Numbered from the stretch's first letter, positions 1 to 7,755 are shown. The stretch is 64,000 nucleotides of DNA from Bacteroidales bacterium (GCA_017480225.1 JAFVBB010000004.1:186001-250000); one strand, 5' to 3'. Notes: generated from the sequence alone by a model not told the origin. A program made the numbers and translations.

Positions 1-60
1 CCTGGTTTTCAGTGTGATACAAGGATTGGTAATTATAATCATCTGTAAATCAGCGGAGTA
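1..60 (-). repeat. Edge of a family I interspersed repeat (leader only)
   Basis: Bases 1-12 read CTGAAAACCAGG on the minus strand, which is the first part of the 47-base leader found beside the palindromic repeats at 7911, 16628 and 56216. The bases just outside it (13-30) resemble the right flank of the copy at 16675-16700. The palindrome itself would lie left of the window. A second leader-like head, CTGTAAATCAGC, sits at about 45-56 and is followed by a small GGAG/CTCC hairpin. The rest of 61-151 shows nothing I can name. Confidence 0.55.
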
Positions 61-151
61 TTGCTCCACATCACAGGGCAATCTTTGCGTGTTTGCCGCG
101 CAATAAAGGTCGCGCGCGGGCGTTAAGTCGAAAAACAACCAGTTTCAGAGA

Positions 152-2350
152 ATGGACTACATAACCGAGAGCAGGGTTGAGCGCTATTTCCAGCAGTTCG
201 ACCCTTCGTTTGAGGCCAACAACCGCGCCTGCCTCACGCAGACGCTTGTGGCCGACAATTACATCGTGCTGGGCCAGTTGACGGCCCTGCGTTTCATCGA
301 GTGGGTGAGCCTCAACCCCGGCGGGGTGGTGGCGCTGCCCACGGGCAAGACCCCTGAGTTTTTCATCAAGTGGCTGGAGTACTATCGCGACAACTGGGAG
401 AGCGAGGCCTCGTCAGGCCTCATCGCCCGCCTGGGCATCGGCAAGCCCGACTTCCACTCGCTGCATTTCTTCCAGCTCGATGAGTTCTTCCCCATCAACC
501 CGGAGCACGAGCGCTCGTTCCGCTACTTTGTGAAGAAGTACTACATCGACGTGCTGGGCTTCGACCCGGAGAAGACGCACCTCATCAACACCTGGTTCCT
601 CAATGCCGATGAGCGCGAGGCCTTGGGCGGCGCCGGCAACCTGGGCGAGGTGTTTGTTGACGGGCGCGTAGACCTGTCGCTGCGCACGCGCACGGCGCTG
701 ACGAAGCAGGAGGAGATGCAGCAGCGAGCGGTGCGCATGTTCGACCAGTGGTGCACGCGCTATGAGGACAAGATCCGCCAGCTGGGCGGCATAGGCTTCT
801 TCCTGGGCGGCATAGGCCCCGACGGGCACATTGCCTTCAATGTGCGCGGCTCGAGCCCCTATTCGCACACGCGCCTCACCACACTCAACTACGAGAGCCA
901 GGCTGCCGCCGCCGGCGATCTGGGCGGCATCAGCGCGGTGCGCAAGAAGGCCGTGGTGACCATGGGGCTGGAGACCATCACGTTCAACCCGAAGTGCGTG
1001 GCGGTGATCATCGCCGCTGGCCAGTCGAAGTCGCGCGTGGTGGCAGGCTCGGTGCTGCAGAAGCCCACGCAGCAGTATCCGGCCACGGTGCTGCAGCGCC
1101 TGCCGGCGGCGCGTTTCTTCATCACGCGCGCCTCGGCCACCGGGCTGCCTGTGGCGCAGGAGGCCATGCCCAACGCCAGCGCCGACGAGGTGAAGGCCAA
1201 GATTGCCCGCGGCCTGCACATGCCCGAGGGGGCTGTGATACTCCACACCTCGCCCCACCACGACGACGTGGAGCTGGCCTACTTCCCCTACCTGCACCAC
1301 CTGGTGCGGTCAAAGACGATATACAACTACTTCGCCTACTGCACGTCGGGCTATACGTCGGTGACCAATGACTACCTGCTTTCGGTCTACCGCAACATGC
1401 TGCTGCGCATCGACCCACAGGACCCCGCGCTGCGCGACGAGAACATCGGCACGGTGTTCCACACCGACTATCAGGACGACCTCACCCACTACCTGCGCGG
1501 CATAGCCAGCCTCGACCAGTCGCTGCAGCACTATGCTGTGGCGCGCAGGCTGGCGCGCAAGTGGATTGTGGAGCGCGGTGTGGGCGGCACCGACGAGCTG
1601 CGCCGCCTGGTGGAACGCGAGGTGGGGCTGCTGGAGGGCTTCGAGGCCGGGCGCCGTGAGCCGGAGAGCTTCCACATGGCCAAGGGCTGGCTGCGCGAGA
1701 TGGAGGCCGAGTTGGTGTGGGCCCACTTCGGCCTCGGCAGCGAGAAGGTGAGCCATCTGCGCCTGCCGTTCTACAGCGACGACATCTTCCCCCACTACCC
1801 CGACCCGGAGCACGACGTGCAGCCCATAGTGGACCTGCTCGAGCGCATCAAGCCTACCATTGTGAGCCTCGCGCTCGACCCCGAAGGGTCGGGCCCCGAC
1901 ACCCACTTCAAGGTGCTCATCGCCCTCAGCGCCGCGCTCGACATCTACCACTCCGCCCACCCGGAGATTGACCTCCGCGTGTGGGGCTACCGCAACGTGT
2001 GGAGCCGTTGGAACGCTGCCGAGGTGAACACCATGATTCCGGTGTCGCTCAACTCGTTTGCCGTCATCAAGAACATGTTCGACACGTGCTACCTCAGCCA
2101 GCGCAGCGCCGACTTCCCCAGCTACGAGCACAACGGCCCCTTCAGCGAGCTGGCTCAGAAGGTGTGGGTGGAGCAGATGCGCGACGTGTGCTCGCTGCTG
2201 GGCGAGGGCTACTTCTACCGTGCCGACGACCCGATGCTCACGCGCGCCTACGGCATGATCTACCTCAAGGACATGTCCTATGCCGAGTTCGCCGACTATA
2301 TGGTGCCCATACGCCGTCTGCTCGAGGCCAAGGAGCAGATGAGGCAGTAG
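152..2350 (+). CDS. Glucosamine-6-phosphate deaminase-like / PIG-L deacetylase fusion
   Basis: The N-terminal ~320 residues are a NagB-type sugar-phosphate isomerase/deaminase domain, with LPTGKTPEFF near residue 68, FFQLDEFF near 105 and GGIGPDGHIAFN near 223. The second half is a PIG-L/LmbE-type deacetylase domain opening with HTSPHHDDVEL near 366, where the paired His and Asp fit zinc binding. Fusions of this layout, 650-730 residues long, are known in Bacteroidetes and are usually annotated as glucosamine-6-phosphate deaminase. A role in amino-sugar catabolism, joining N-deacetylation to deamination, is inferred. The active-site spacing looks intact. It is monocistronic: repeats lie before it and a strong terminator follows 31 bases after the stop. 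Confidence 0.85.
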   Translation: MDYITESRVERYFQQFDPSFEANNRACLTQTLVADNYIVLGQLTALRFIEWVSLNPGGVVALPTGKTPEFFIKWLEYYRDNWESEASSGLIARLGIGKPDFHSLHFFQLDEFFPINPEHERSFRYFVKKYYIDVLGFDPEKTHLINTWFLNADEREALGGAGNLGEVFVDGRVDLSLRTRTALTKQEEMQQRAVRMFDQWCTRYEDKIRQLGGIGFFLGGIGPDGHIAFNVRGSSPYSHTRLTTLNYESQAAAAGDLGGISAVRKKAVVTMGLETITFNPKCVAVIIAAGQSKSRVVAGSVLQKPTQQYPATVLQRLPAARFFITRASATGLPVAQEAMPNASADEVKAKIARGLHMPEGAVILHTSPHHDDVELAYFPYLHHLVRSKTIYNYFAYCTSGYTSVTNDYLLSVYRNMLLRIDPQDPALRDENIGTVFHTDYQDDLTHYLRGIASLDQSLQHYAVARRLARKWIVERGVGGTDELRRLVEREVGLLEGFEAGRREPESFHMAKGWLREMEAELVWAHFGLGSEKVSHLRLPFYSDDIFPHYPDPEHDVQPIVDLLERIKPTIVSLALDPEGSGPDTHFKVLIALSAALDIYHSAHPEIDLRVWGYRNVWSRWNAAEVNTMIPVSLNSFAVIKNMFDTCYLSQRSADFPSYEHNGPFSELAQKVWVEQMRDVCSLLGEGYFYRADDPMLTRAYGMIYLKDMSYAEFADYMVPIRRLLEAKEQMRQ

Positions 2351-2380
2351 CAGCATGGCAAAAACCAACGGGTAAAATAC

Positions 2381-2409
2381 ACCCCCCTGTCCCTGGGGGG
2401 TTTTTTTTT
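2381..2409 (+). terminator. Rho-independent terminator
   Basis: Six C and six G pair around a 7-base loop and are followed by nine T. It ends the NagB/PIG-L transcript and isolates it from the sigma-factor gene downstream. Confidence 0.9.
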
Positions 2410-2472
2410 AGGCCGGTGTAAGATTTGGTGCAAAAACCGGGTATAGTTATGTATATAGATAGACGCACAAGA

Positions 2473-3591
2473 ATGGAAAATGACAAAAGATTTGAGGGGT
2501 TGATGAAGCGCCACGGATGGCTTGTGTTGGCGAAATGCAGGCTCCGGACGCGTGGCAACAGTGAGTTGTGCAGCGACTTGGTGCAGGATGTGTGCATGAG
2601 CCTATGGGTGCGTTTCGGCACATTGCGCGAGGACTGCACCGAGGGCGAGGAGCGTGCGTGGGTGCGCTATGTGACCTCCTCTGTGCTCAGCCATTATGAC
2701 CGCACACGGCGTGTTGTCACTGTGCCGCTTTCGCCTGAAATGGCCTCCTTGCCTGACGATGACGCGTCAGAGCAAATCCGTGAGCGGCTTGAGGAATGCA
2801 TAGCCCTGCTCGACGAGGATGAGGCCAAGCTCGTGAACATGCGCATTGAGGGCTACAGCGCGGAAGAGATTGCCGCCGAGCTGGGGATTGCCCGCAATGC
2901 GGTCTACCAGCGTATGCACCGCATCGTGAAGTTGTTGCGCAAGATGCTGCTGGCGGTGTTGCTGCTGGTGGTTTCCGCAATGACAGCCATTGCCCTGGTG
3001 CCGCAGTGGCGGCAGGCTGTCTTTCCGCATGTGAGCCGCCGTCAGGCTGAGCCAGCCCCTGCCGCGCCGGTGCGGCAGCCGGAGCCCGCAATGACAACGG
3101 CAGCCACCGAGCCCGCAGCGCCGCCGCAGAGGACGGAGCCCGACGCGCCCGCCGTCGTGCCGCCTGCCGCAATTGATGCCATGGTGCCGCTGTCGCCGAT
3201 GCCGATTGGCGATGTGGCTGAAGCGGGTGGGTACGAGCCTACACAGCAGTCCGATGCCGCCATGTTGGAGGCGTCACGGAGAAAACCTGGCTATGCCGAC
3301 CTTATTTTGGGCAAGTGGTTTGATGAGTCTTTGAATGGCCATGTCTTCCCTTTCCTTGAGTCGTATGAGGATTACAGACCAGACGGAACGGTTGTCTTTT
3401 ACAACAACCTTAATGGAATCCTTTCTATTGACACATTTGCTTACGAGGTTAATGGTAATATTTTGTTTATTAAGGATCTAAAGATAATGGACAGAATAAT
3501 TGAACTTACTGATTCCACGATGATAAGAGAATTTAGCGATGACGGACGACGCTGCATTAACAGCATGGTTCGAGTCATTGGGGACAAATAA
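2473..3591 (+). CDS. Membrane-anchored ECF-like sigma factor with C-terminal lipocalin-like domain
   Basis: From the ATG at 2473 (372 residues; the frame is open upstream, with another ATG at 2449) the protein shows a sigma region 2-like helical part (about 5-75), a sigma region 4 helix-turn-helix (about 115-152, with EEIAAELGIARNAVYQRM), one hydrophobic segment at 158-176, and a Pro/Ala-rich linker to about 250. The C-terminal domain at 273-372 begins GYADLILGKW and contains RIIELTDSTMIREF. That domain matches the neighbouring lipoproteins at 4997-7695 (compare HRILELNDSVMIREF in the first). Topology predicts a cytoplasmic sigma part and an extracytoplasmic lipocalin-like part. Codon use in the last 250 bases is more AT-rich than in the sigma part. 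A role as a membrane-tethered transcription activator that senses through its tail is inference. Confidence 0.8.
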   Translation: MENDKRFEGLMKRHGWLVLAKCRLRTRGNSELCSDLVQDVCMSLWVRFGTLREDCTEGEERAWVRYVTSSVLSHYDRTRRVVTVPLSPEMASLPDDDASEQIRERLEECIALLDEDEAKLVNMRIEGYSAEEIAAELGIARNAVYQRMHRIVKLLRKMLLAVLLLVVSAMTAIALVPQWRQAVFPHVSRRQAEPAPAAPVRQPEPAMTTAATEPAAPPQRTEPDAPAVVPPAAIDAMVPLSPMPIGDVAEAGGYEPTQQSDAAMLEASRRKPGYADLILGKWFDESLNGHVFPFLESYEDYRPDGTVVFYNNLNGILSIDTFAYEVNGNILFIKDLKIMDRIIELTDSTMIREFSDDGRRCINSMVRVIGDK

Positions 3592-3602
3592 TTTCCGACA
3601 TC

Positions 3603-4250
3603 ATGATGAAAAAACCACTCTTAATGGTATTAAGCATTGCTATGGTTGCCGTTTGTGCAGGCTGTGGCAAGGAATCGGTTGCAAACGGAGATACGGTGCA
3701 GAATGTGCTGCAGGGGAAAAATGGCCACTCGGCCGATGAGCAGCTTATTCTCGCGGTGAGGGAATGCTTGCAGCGGTGCGAGGCAGCCTACCGGCAAGAC
3801 AGTGCACTCTTTGTGCAGGTATGCGTTGGTGGTAACCACGAGGCTTTCTTCTCCCTAACTGACATTGGTGAGGCTTTGCGACAACAGGTTATCTTCCTGC
3901 ATGGTGAGAAGGTTCGCACCTTCATGCGGGATAACCCTGATTATGAGCTCGACACGGTGTGCGCAGGATGCGAGGATGCCAGCCTGTCCGCGCTTTGTGG
4001 TACTGTGGTGTCCTTAAGTCGCGTGCTGCGTGAGATTGCAGCGTTAGACGCCGTTGGCAGATACGAGCCATTCGCGCAAATCCATGCTGAGGTGTCTGAT
4101 TGCGAGCTACAATGTAAAAGAAAGTTTCAAGACACCGACCCCAGGCTCCTAGAGTGCTTGTTGAACTGCAAGTTAACAGTATGCCTTATTGATGCATACG
4201 AATATCTGCGAGTTGTAATGAGTACACATACAACTGAAGAGCAACAATAA
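3603..4250 (+). CDS. Cys-rich lipoprotein, family A copy 1
   Basis: I do not recognise the family. A short hydrophobic signal ends at a lipobox-like CAGC near residue 21, so a lipidated cell-envelope protein of about 195 residues is likely. The body is mostly helical. It has a cysteine pattern shared with the copies at 4343 and 6047: VREC.QRC, VC...N, a CxxC near the middle, DCE..C and ECLLNC. In an oxidising compartment these would form disulfides. It starts 11 bases after the sigma-fusion stop, so the two are probably cotranscribed. This is the most diverged of the three A copies, and its signal peptide and leader are not the near-identical ones of the other two. Confidence 0.75.
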   Translation: MMKKPLLMVLSIAMVAVCAGCGKESVANGDTVQNVLQGKNGHSADEQLILAVRECLQRCEAAYRQDSALFVQVCVGGNHEAFFSLTDIGEALRQQVIFLHGEKVRTFMRDNPDYELDTVCAGCEDASLSALCGTVVSLSRVLREIAALDAVGRYEPFAQIHAEVSDCELQCKRKFQDTDPRLLECLLNCKLTVCLIDAYEYLRVVMSTHTTEEQQ

Positions 4251-4260
4251 CGTCATGTCA

Positions 4261-4342
4261 TGTTTTTGGGGGTGTTAAAAGAAAAGGACAAACGCGAAAC
4301 CTGCGGCGACACAGCGGGCAAAACAAAAACAAACAAACAATT
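4261..4342 (+). repeat. Array leader repeat, copy 1 (partly degraded)
   Basis: From about 4286 this matches the leaders at 5432, 5963 and 7159 (GGACAAACGCGAAACC, then a GCGGCGACACAGCGGGC block and an A/C-rich run to the start codon). The first 20 bases are diverged but alignable. Confidence 0.8.
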
Positions 4343-4984
4343 ATGAACAAAAAAGTTTTGATGATTGCGGCGGCGGCCATGGTTGCCGTTGCGGTGGGCT
4401 GCGGCAGGGACCCGGAGGCGGCCGATGTGGCCGTGCAGCCGGTGGCGCAGACGAAGGACGGCCAGCCGGCCGACAACCAACTGCTTCTCGCTGTGCGGGA
4501 ATGCTGGCAGCGGTGCGAGCGTGCCTACCTTGGCGACAGCGCACGCTTTGAGGAGGTGTGCTCCGCCAACAACCACGCGGCCTTCTACTCCATGACAGGC
4601 ATCAGTGAGGCTCTGTGCAGCCAGGTGATAACCCTGGAAAGAGAGAGGGCGCGGGTATTCATGGTCAATCACCCGGGCTATGTGGTCGACTCGGCGTGTG
4701 TGGGGTGTGGAGAGAGCAGCCTTGCAACGCTTGGGGGCACCGTGATGTCCCTGTGCGAGGCGATGCGGGAGATTGAGACGCTGGACACCACAGACTACCA
4801 ACCCATAACCTCGCTCCCAACGAACATGACTGATTGCGAAATCGACTGCATCTACAAGGATGTAAACAGGAACATGACAACCGCCGAGTGTCTGCTCAAC
4901 TGCTTGTTCAACCTCAGCCTCAATCACGCCTACGAGCACCTACGGGATCTTAGGAACACATTCACGGCCGACGAGCGCCCATAA
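4343..4984 (+). CDS. Cys-rich lipoprotein, family A copy 2
   Basis: Paralogue of the gene at 3603 and closest to the one at 6047, with which it shares a nearly identical first ~65 codons (signal, VAVGC lipobox, then a GQPADN segment). After about residue 70 the two diverge strongly while keeping the cysteine framework: REC.QRC, VC, CVGC, DCE..C, ECLLNC. It is predicted to be a lipidated, disulfide-rich envelope protein of unknown function. It is followed 12 bases later by a family B gene, making an A-B pair that recurs at 6047/6700. The near-identity of 5' ends, leader included, against diverged 3' ends suggests recent duplication with gene conversion or recombination. Confidence 0.8.
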   Translation: MNKKVLMIAAAAMVAVAVGCGRDPEAADVAVQPVAQTKDGQPADNQLLLAVRECWQRCERAYLGDSARFEEVCSANNHAAFYSMTGISEALCSQVITLERERARVFMVNHPGYVVDSACVGCGESSLATLGGTVMSLCEAMREIETLDTTDYQPITSLPTNMTDCEIDCIYKDVNRNMTTAECLLNCLFNLSLNHAYEHLRDLRNTFTADERP

Positions 4985-4996
4985 AACATTAGAGTC

Positions 4997-5431
4997 ATGA
5001 AGAGACTGGTTACATTGGCGGCACTGGCCGCTGTGCTTGCGGTGATGATGGCCGCATGTGAGCCCGAAGATCCCAAGCCAGTGGACACCACGCGTGGTGA
5101 GGAGCCTGTGCCTCAGGCAGAGCCTGGCTACGACGAGCTGATTCTTGGTACTTGGCAGATGGTGGCTTTCAACGGGACGCCGGAAAAAGATCCGTTTTAC
5201 GAGGAGTATCTGCCCGGAGGCATTTACTTTAAGCGTGCTACCCCGCAAAGGACACCTGATCAGGATACGATGAATTACAGAATCTCCAATGATTCTGTTT
5301 ACTGTTCAGGCCCAGGATACAGGTTTGACCATAGAATTCTGGAGCTAAACGACTCAGTGATGATTAGGGAGTTCACCTTTGCCGCCACACGCAAGCATTA
5401 CCGCACAGACTTTGTGCGCGTGTCTGAGTAG
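4997..5431 (+). CDS. Lipocalin-like lipoprotein, family B copy 1
   Basis: A 144-residue lipoprotein. The signal peptide ends at MAAC, and the mature protein begins with a Pro/Glu-rich tether (CEPEDPKPVD...). From about residue 49 it has a lipocalin-like fold pattern (GYDELILGTW, then beta strands ending HRILELNDSVMIREF), resembling the small lipocalin-like domains common in Bacteroidetes lipoproteins. It is the B copy closest to the sigma-fusion tail in this last motif. It lacks the DGT and SPTPGYGSR blocks of copies 2 and 3. The ligand is unknown. It lies 12 bases after family A copy 2, so cotranslation as an A-B pair is likely. Confidence 0.8.
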   Translation: MKRLVTLAALAAVLAVMMAACEPEDPKPVDTTRGEEPVPQAEPGYDELILGTWQMVAFNGTPEKDPFYEEYLPGGIYFKRATPQRTPDQDTMNYRISNDSVYCSGPGYRFDHRILELNDSVMIREFTFAATRKHYRTDFVRVSE

Positions 5432-5512
5432 CTGGTTTGATGGGGTGTCAAGACATGAGGACAAACGCGAAACCTGCGGCGACACAGCGGGCAAAACATA
5501 AACAATGGTATC
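5432..5512 (+). repeat. Array leader repeat, copy 2
   Basis: About 80 bases nearly identical to 5963-6046 and 7159-7239. It begins right at the preceding stop codon and ends at the next start codon. Here it precedes a B gene; at 5963 the same sequence precedes an A gene. Confidence 0.9.
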
Positions 5513-5962
5513 ATGAAAAAAGCAGTTACATTGGCAGCGCTGGCCGCTGTACTTGCGGTGATGATGGCCGCATGTGAGCCCGACAACCCCAAACCGGTGG
5601 ACACCACACGAGGGGAGGAGCCTGTGCCCCAGCCCGACAATGGCTATGCCGAGCTGATTGTCGGCAAGTGGCACGAGTCCTTGTTCAATGGCTGGGCGTA
5701 CTCGTACCAGGTCACGTGGGAGTTCCTGTCCGACGGCACATACCTCTTCCATGATCCCGACCCCAATCCGTTATATTATGATTCCACTGTGACATTCAGT
5801 TACTATATTGTAGGTGATTCGCTCATTATCACCTCCCCCACACCTGGTTACGGCTCGAGGAATAGGATATTGGAGCTTACAGAAACACACCTTCAGGTCT
5901 CCTATTTTGAGTCGATTCTCGGATATGAATGCACGTATGATTTCGACCGTGTGTCGGAGTAG
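5513..5962 (+). CDS. Lipocalin-like lipoprotein, family B copy 2
   Basis: A 149-residue paralogue. Its signal and tether (residues 1-50) are almost identical to those of the genes at 4997, 6700 and 7240. The body has GYAELIVGKW near residue 43, a WEFLSDGTY strand, a YYIVGDSLIITSPTPGYGSR block and an ILELT segment, the expected order for a small lipocalin-like domain (W, DGT, ...LxIT, ILxLT). The SPTPGYGSR block is shared with copy 3, while the DGT-following segment is unique, giving a mosaic pattern. Unlike copies 1 and 3 it has no A gene before it and uses its own leader. Confidence 0.8.
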   Translation: MKKAVTLAALAAVLAVMMAACEPDNPKPVDTTRGEEPVPQPDNGYAELIVGKWHESLFNGWAYSYQVTWEFLSDGTYLFHDPDPNPLYYDSTVTFSYYIVGDSLIITSPTPGYGSRNRILELTETHLQVSYFESILGYECTYDFDRVSE

Positions 5963-6046
5963 CTGGTTTGATGGGGTGTCAAGACATGAGGACAAACGCG
6001 AAACCTGCGGCGACACAGCGGGCAAAACAAAAACAAACAAACAATT
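5963..6046 (+). repeat. Array leader repeat, copy 3
   Basis: Nearly identical to 5432-5512 but ends in the A-type tail (three A/C-rich repeats before ATGAACAAAAAAG) rather than the B-type tail. It could hold the shared untranslated leader or a promoter; no clear TAnnTTTG motif is visible inside it. Confidence 0.9.
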
Positions 6047-6688
6047 ATGAACAAAAAAGTTTTGATGATTGTGGCGGCGGCCATGGTTGCCGTTGCGGTG
6101 GGCTGCGGCAGGGACCCGGAGGCGGCCGATGTGGCCGTGCAGCCGGTGGCGCAGACGAAGGACGGCCAGCCGGCCGACAACCTGCTGCTTCTCGCTGTGC
6201 GGGAATGCTGGCAGCGATGCGAAAACGCCTACCTGCGCGACAGCGCACATTTCATGGATGTGTGCTCCGCCAACAACCACGCGGCTTTCTACTCCATGAC
6301 AGGCATCAGCGATGCTTTGCGCGACCAGGTGATTGCGCTTCAAAGCGAGAAGATGCGTGAGTTCGTCAGGCTGAACCCCAACTTTGTTCCCGACACCATG
6401 TGCTCGGACTGTGCGGAGAACAGCCTGGCGATGCTCGGAGGTTCTGTGATGGAGTTATGCCATGTGATGCAGGAAATTGCATTTATTGACTCGACCCATA
6501 TGTATGAGCCCCTCACTCAACTCCCGGTTGAGATGACAGACTGTGAGGCAATGTGCTTTTGGCGTAGTTCTGAGTCGAGCATGACCCTGCTGGAGTGCCT
6601 GCTGAATTGCAAGTTAAATATGTGCATCAACAAGGCCTACTTGCACCTGTACGAGATAAGGGTGACATATACAGACGAGCGGCCATAA
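6047..6688 (+). CDS. Cys-rich lipoprotein, family A copy 3
   Basis: A 213-residue protein whose first ~65 codons are almost base-for-base those of the gene at 4343. The rest is diverged but keeps the cysteine framework (REC.QRC, VC, CSDC, DCEAMC, ECLLNC plus a further Cys in MC). It has a lipobox VAVGC. It is followed 11 bases after its stop by the B gene at 6700, repeating the A-B pairing. The function is unknown. Because the variable part faces the outside in the predicted topology, surface or antigenic variation, or a binding-partner role, is possible but unproven. Confidence 0.8.
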   Translation: MNKKVLMIVAAAMVAVAVGCGRDPEAADVAVQPVAQTKDGQPADNLLLLAVRECWQRCENAYLRDSAHFMDVCSANNHAAFYSMTGISDALRDQVIALQSEKMREFVRLNPNFVPDTMCSDCAENSLAMLGGSVMELCHVMQEIAFIDSTHMYEPLTQLPVEMTDCEAMCFWRSSESSMTLLECLLNCKLNMCINKAYLHLYEIRVTYTDERP

Positions 6689-6699
6689 ACATCAGTGCT

Positions 6700-7158
6700 A
6701 TGAAAAGACTGATTACATTGGCGGCACTGGCCGCTGTGCTTGCGGTGATGATGGCCGCATGTGAGCCCGACAACCCCAAGCCAGTGGACACCGCGCATGG
6801 GGAGGAGCCGGTGCCACAGTCAGATACTGGCTATGCTGGCCTTATTGTTGGCAAGTGGCATCAGGTCAGGCTGAATGGCAATGTGTATCCTGGAGCAATA
6901 TATAAGGAGTACTTGGCCGACGGCACGTTCATTCCGTACGACACGGTTGACGGCGTGCGCATGGAGCATGACACCATTGTGGACTACTATTATCAAGTAG
7001 CAGGCGACTCGTTATGGGTCACCTCCCCCACCCCTGGTTACGGTTCAAGGCAGAAGATAGAGGAGCTTACCGAGAAATACCTAAAGACATCGTATATCGA
7101 GGAGTACTCTGGCAATAGCTATCTCCTAATATTCGAGTTCAACCGTGTGTCGGAGTAG
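6700..7158 (+). CDS. Lipocalin-like lipoprotein, family B copy 3
   Basis: A 152-residue paralogue. The frame is open further upstream, inside the preceding A gene, but the ATG at 6700 gives the family's standard signal MKRLITLAALAAVLAV and lipobox MAAC. The body carries GYAGLIVGKW, FIPYDTVDGVR (shared with copy 4 but not copies 1-2) and SPTPGYGSR (shared with copy 2 but not copy 1), then a unique C-terminus ending NRVSE. This patchwork is the clearest sign of recombination among the B genes. Confidence 0.8.
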   Translation: MKRLITLAALAAVLAVMMAACEPDNPKPVDTAHGEEPVPQSDTGYAGLIVGKWHQVRLNGNVYPGAIYKEYLADGTFIPYDTVDGVRMEHDTIVDYYYQVAGDSLWVTSPTPGYGSRQKIEELTEKYLKTSYIEEYSGNSYLLIFEFNRVSE

Positions 7159-7239
7159 TTGGTTTGATGGGGTGTCAAGACATGAGGACAAACGCGAAAC
7201 CTGCGGCGATACAGCGGGCAAAACAAAAACAATGGTATC
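7159..7239 (+). repeat. Array leader repeat, copy 4
   Basis: Nearly identical to 5432-5512 and again precedes a B gene. It differs by single bases only, for example GATACAGCGGG instead of GACACAGCGGG. Confidence 0.9.
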
Positions 7240-7695
7240 ATGAAAAGAGCAGTTACATTGGCGGCACTGGCCGCTGTGCTTGCGGTGATGATGGCCGCAT
7301 GTGAGCCCGACAACCCCAAGCCGGTGGACACCACACGAGGGGAGGAGCCTGTGCCCCAGCCCGACAATGGCTATGCCGAGCTGATTGTCGGCAAGTGGCG
7401 CGAGACTCTGATCAATGGCAGGTCGTATTCCTCCGTTGGCAGCACCACTTGGGAATTCCTGCCCGATGGCACGTTCATCCCTTACGACACGGTTGACGGC
7501 GTGCGCCCGGAGCAGGATACTATTGTTAAGTATAGTTACCACATAGTGGGCGATACCCTGTTTATCACCTCCCCCAACCCCGATTACGGCCGGGTGGGCA
7601 TTATTCTGGAGCTTACGAAGATGCACTTTAAGGAAAAGTGGGAGATGTACCCCGGCACTTTTATCGTGATTGACTATGACCGTGTGGCGGAGTAG
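7240..7695 (+). CDS. Lipocalin-like lipoprotein, family B copy 4
   Basis: The last gene of the array, 151 residues. It has signal and MAAC lipobox as in the other B copies, the tether PKPVDTTRGEEPVPQ, GYAELIVGKW, WEFLPDGTFIPYDTVDGVR and a YHIVGDTLFITSPNP block. Its strand block DGTFIPYDTVDGVR matches copy 3, whereas its first 50 residues match copy 2 better. It is followed by a strong terminator, so the unit from 2473 to about 7795 is probably one transcript or a set of overlapping ones. Confidence 0.8.
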   Translation: MKRAVTLAALAAVLAVMMAACEPDNPKPVDTTRGEEPVPQPDNGYAELIVGKWRETLINGRSYSSVGSTTWEFLPDGTFIPYDTVDGVRPEQDTIVKYSYHIVGDTLFITSPNPDYGRVGIILELTKMHFKEKWEMYPGTFIVIDYDRVAE

Positions 7696-7755
7696 GCTGG
7701 CACGCAAGCGTTGCATCAGTTCGGATTGCAAGACAAGTTAGTAAAGCCGCGTGCC

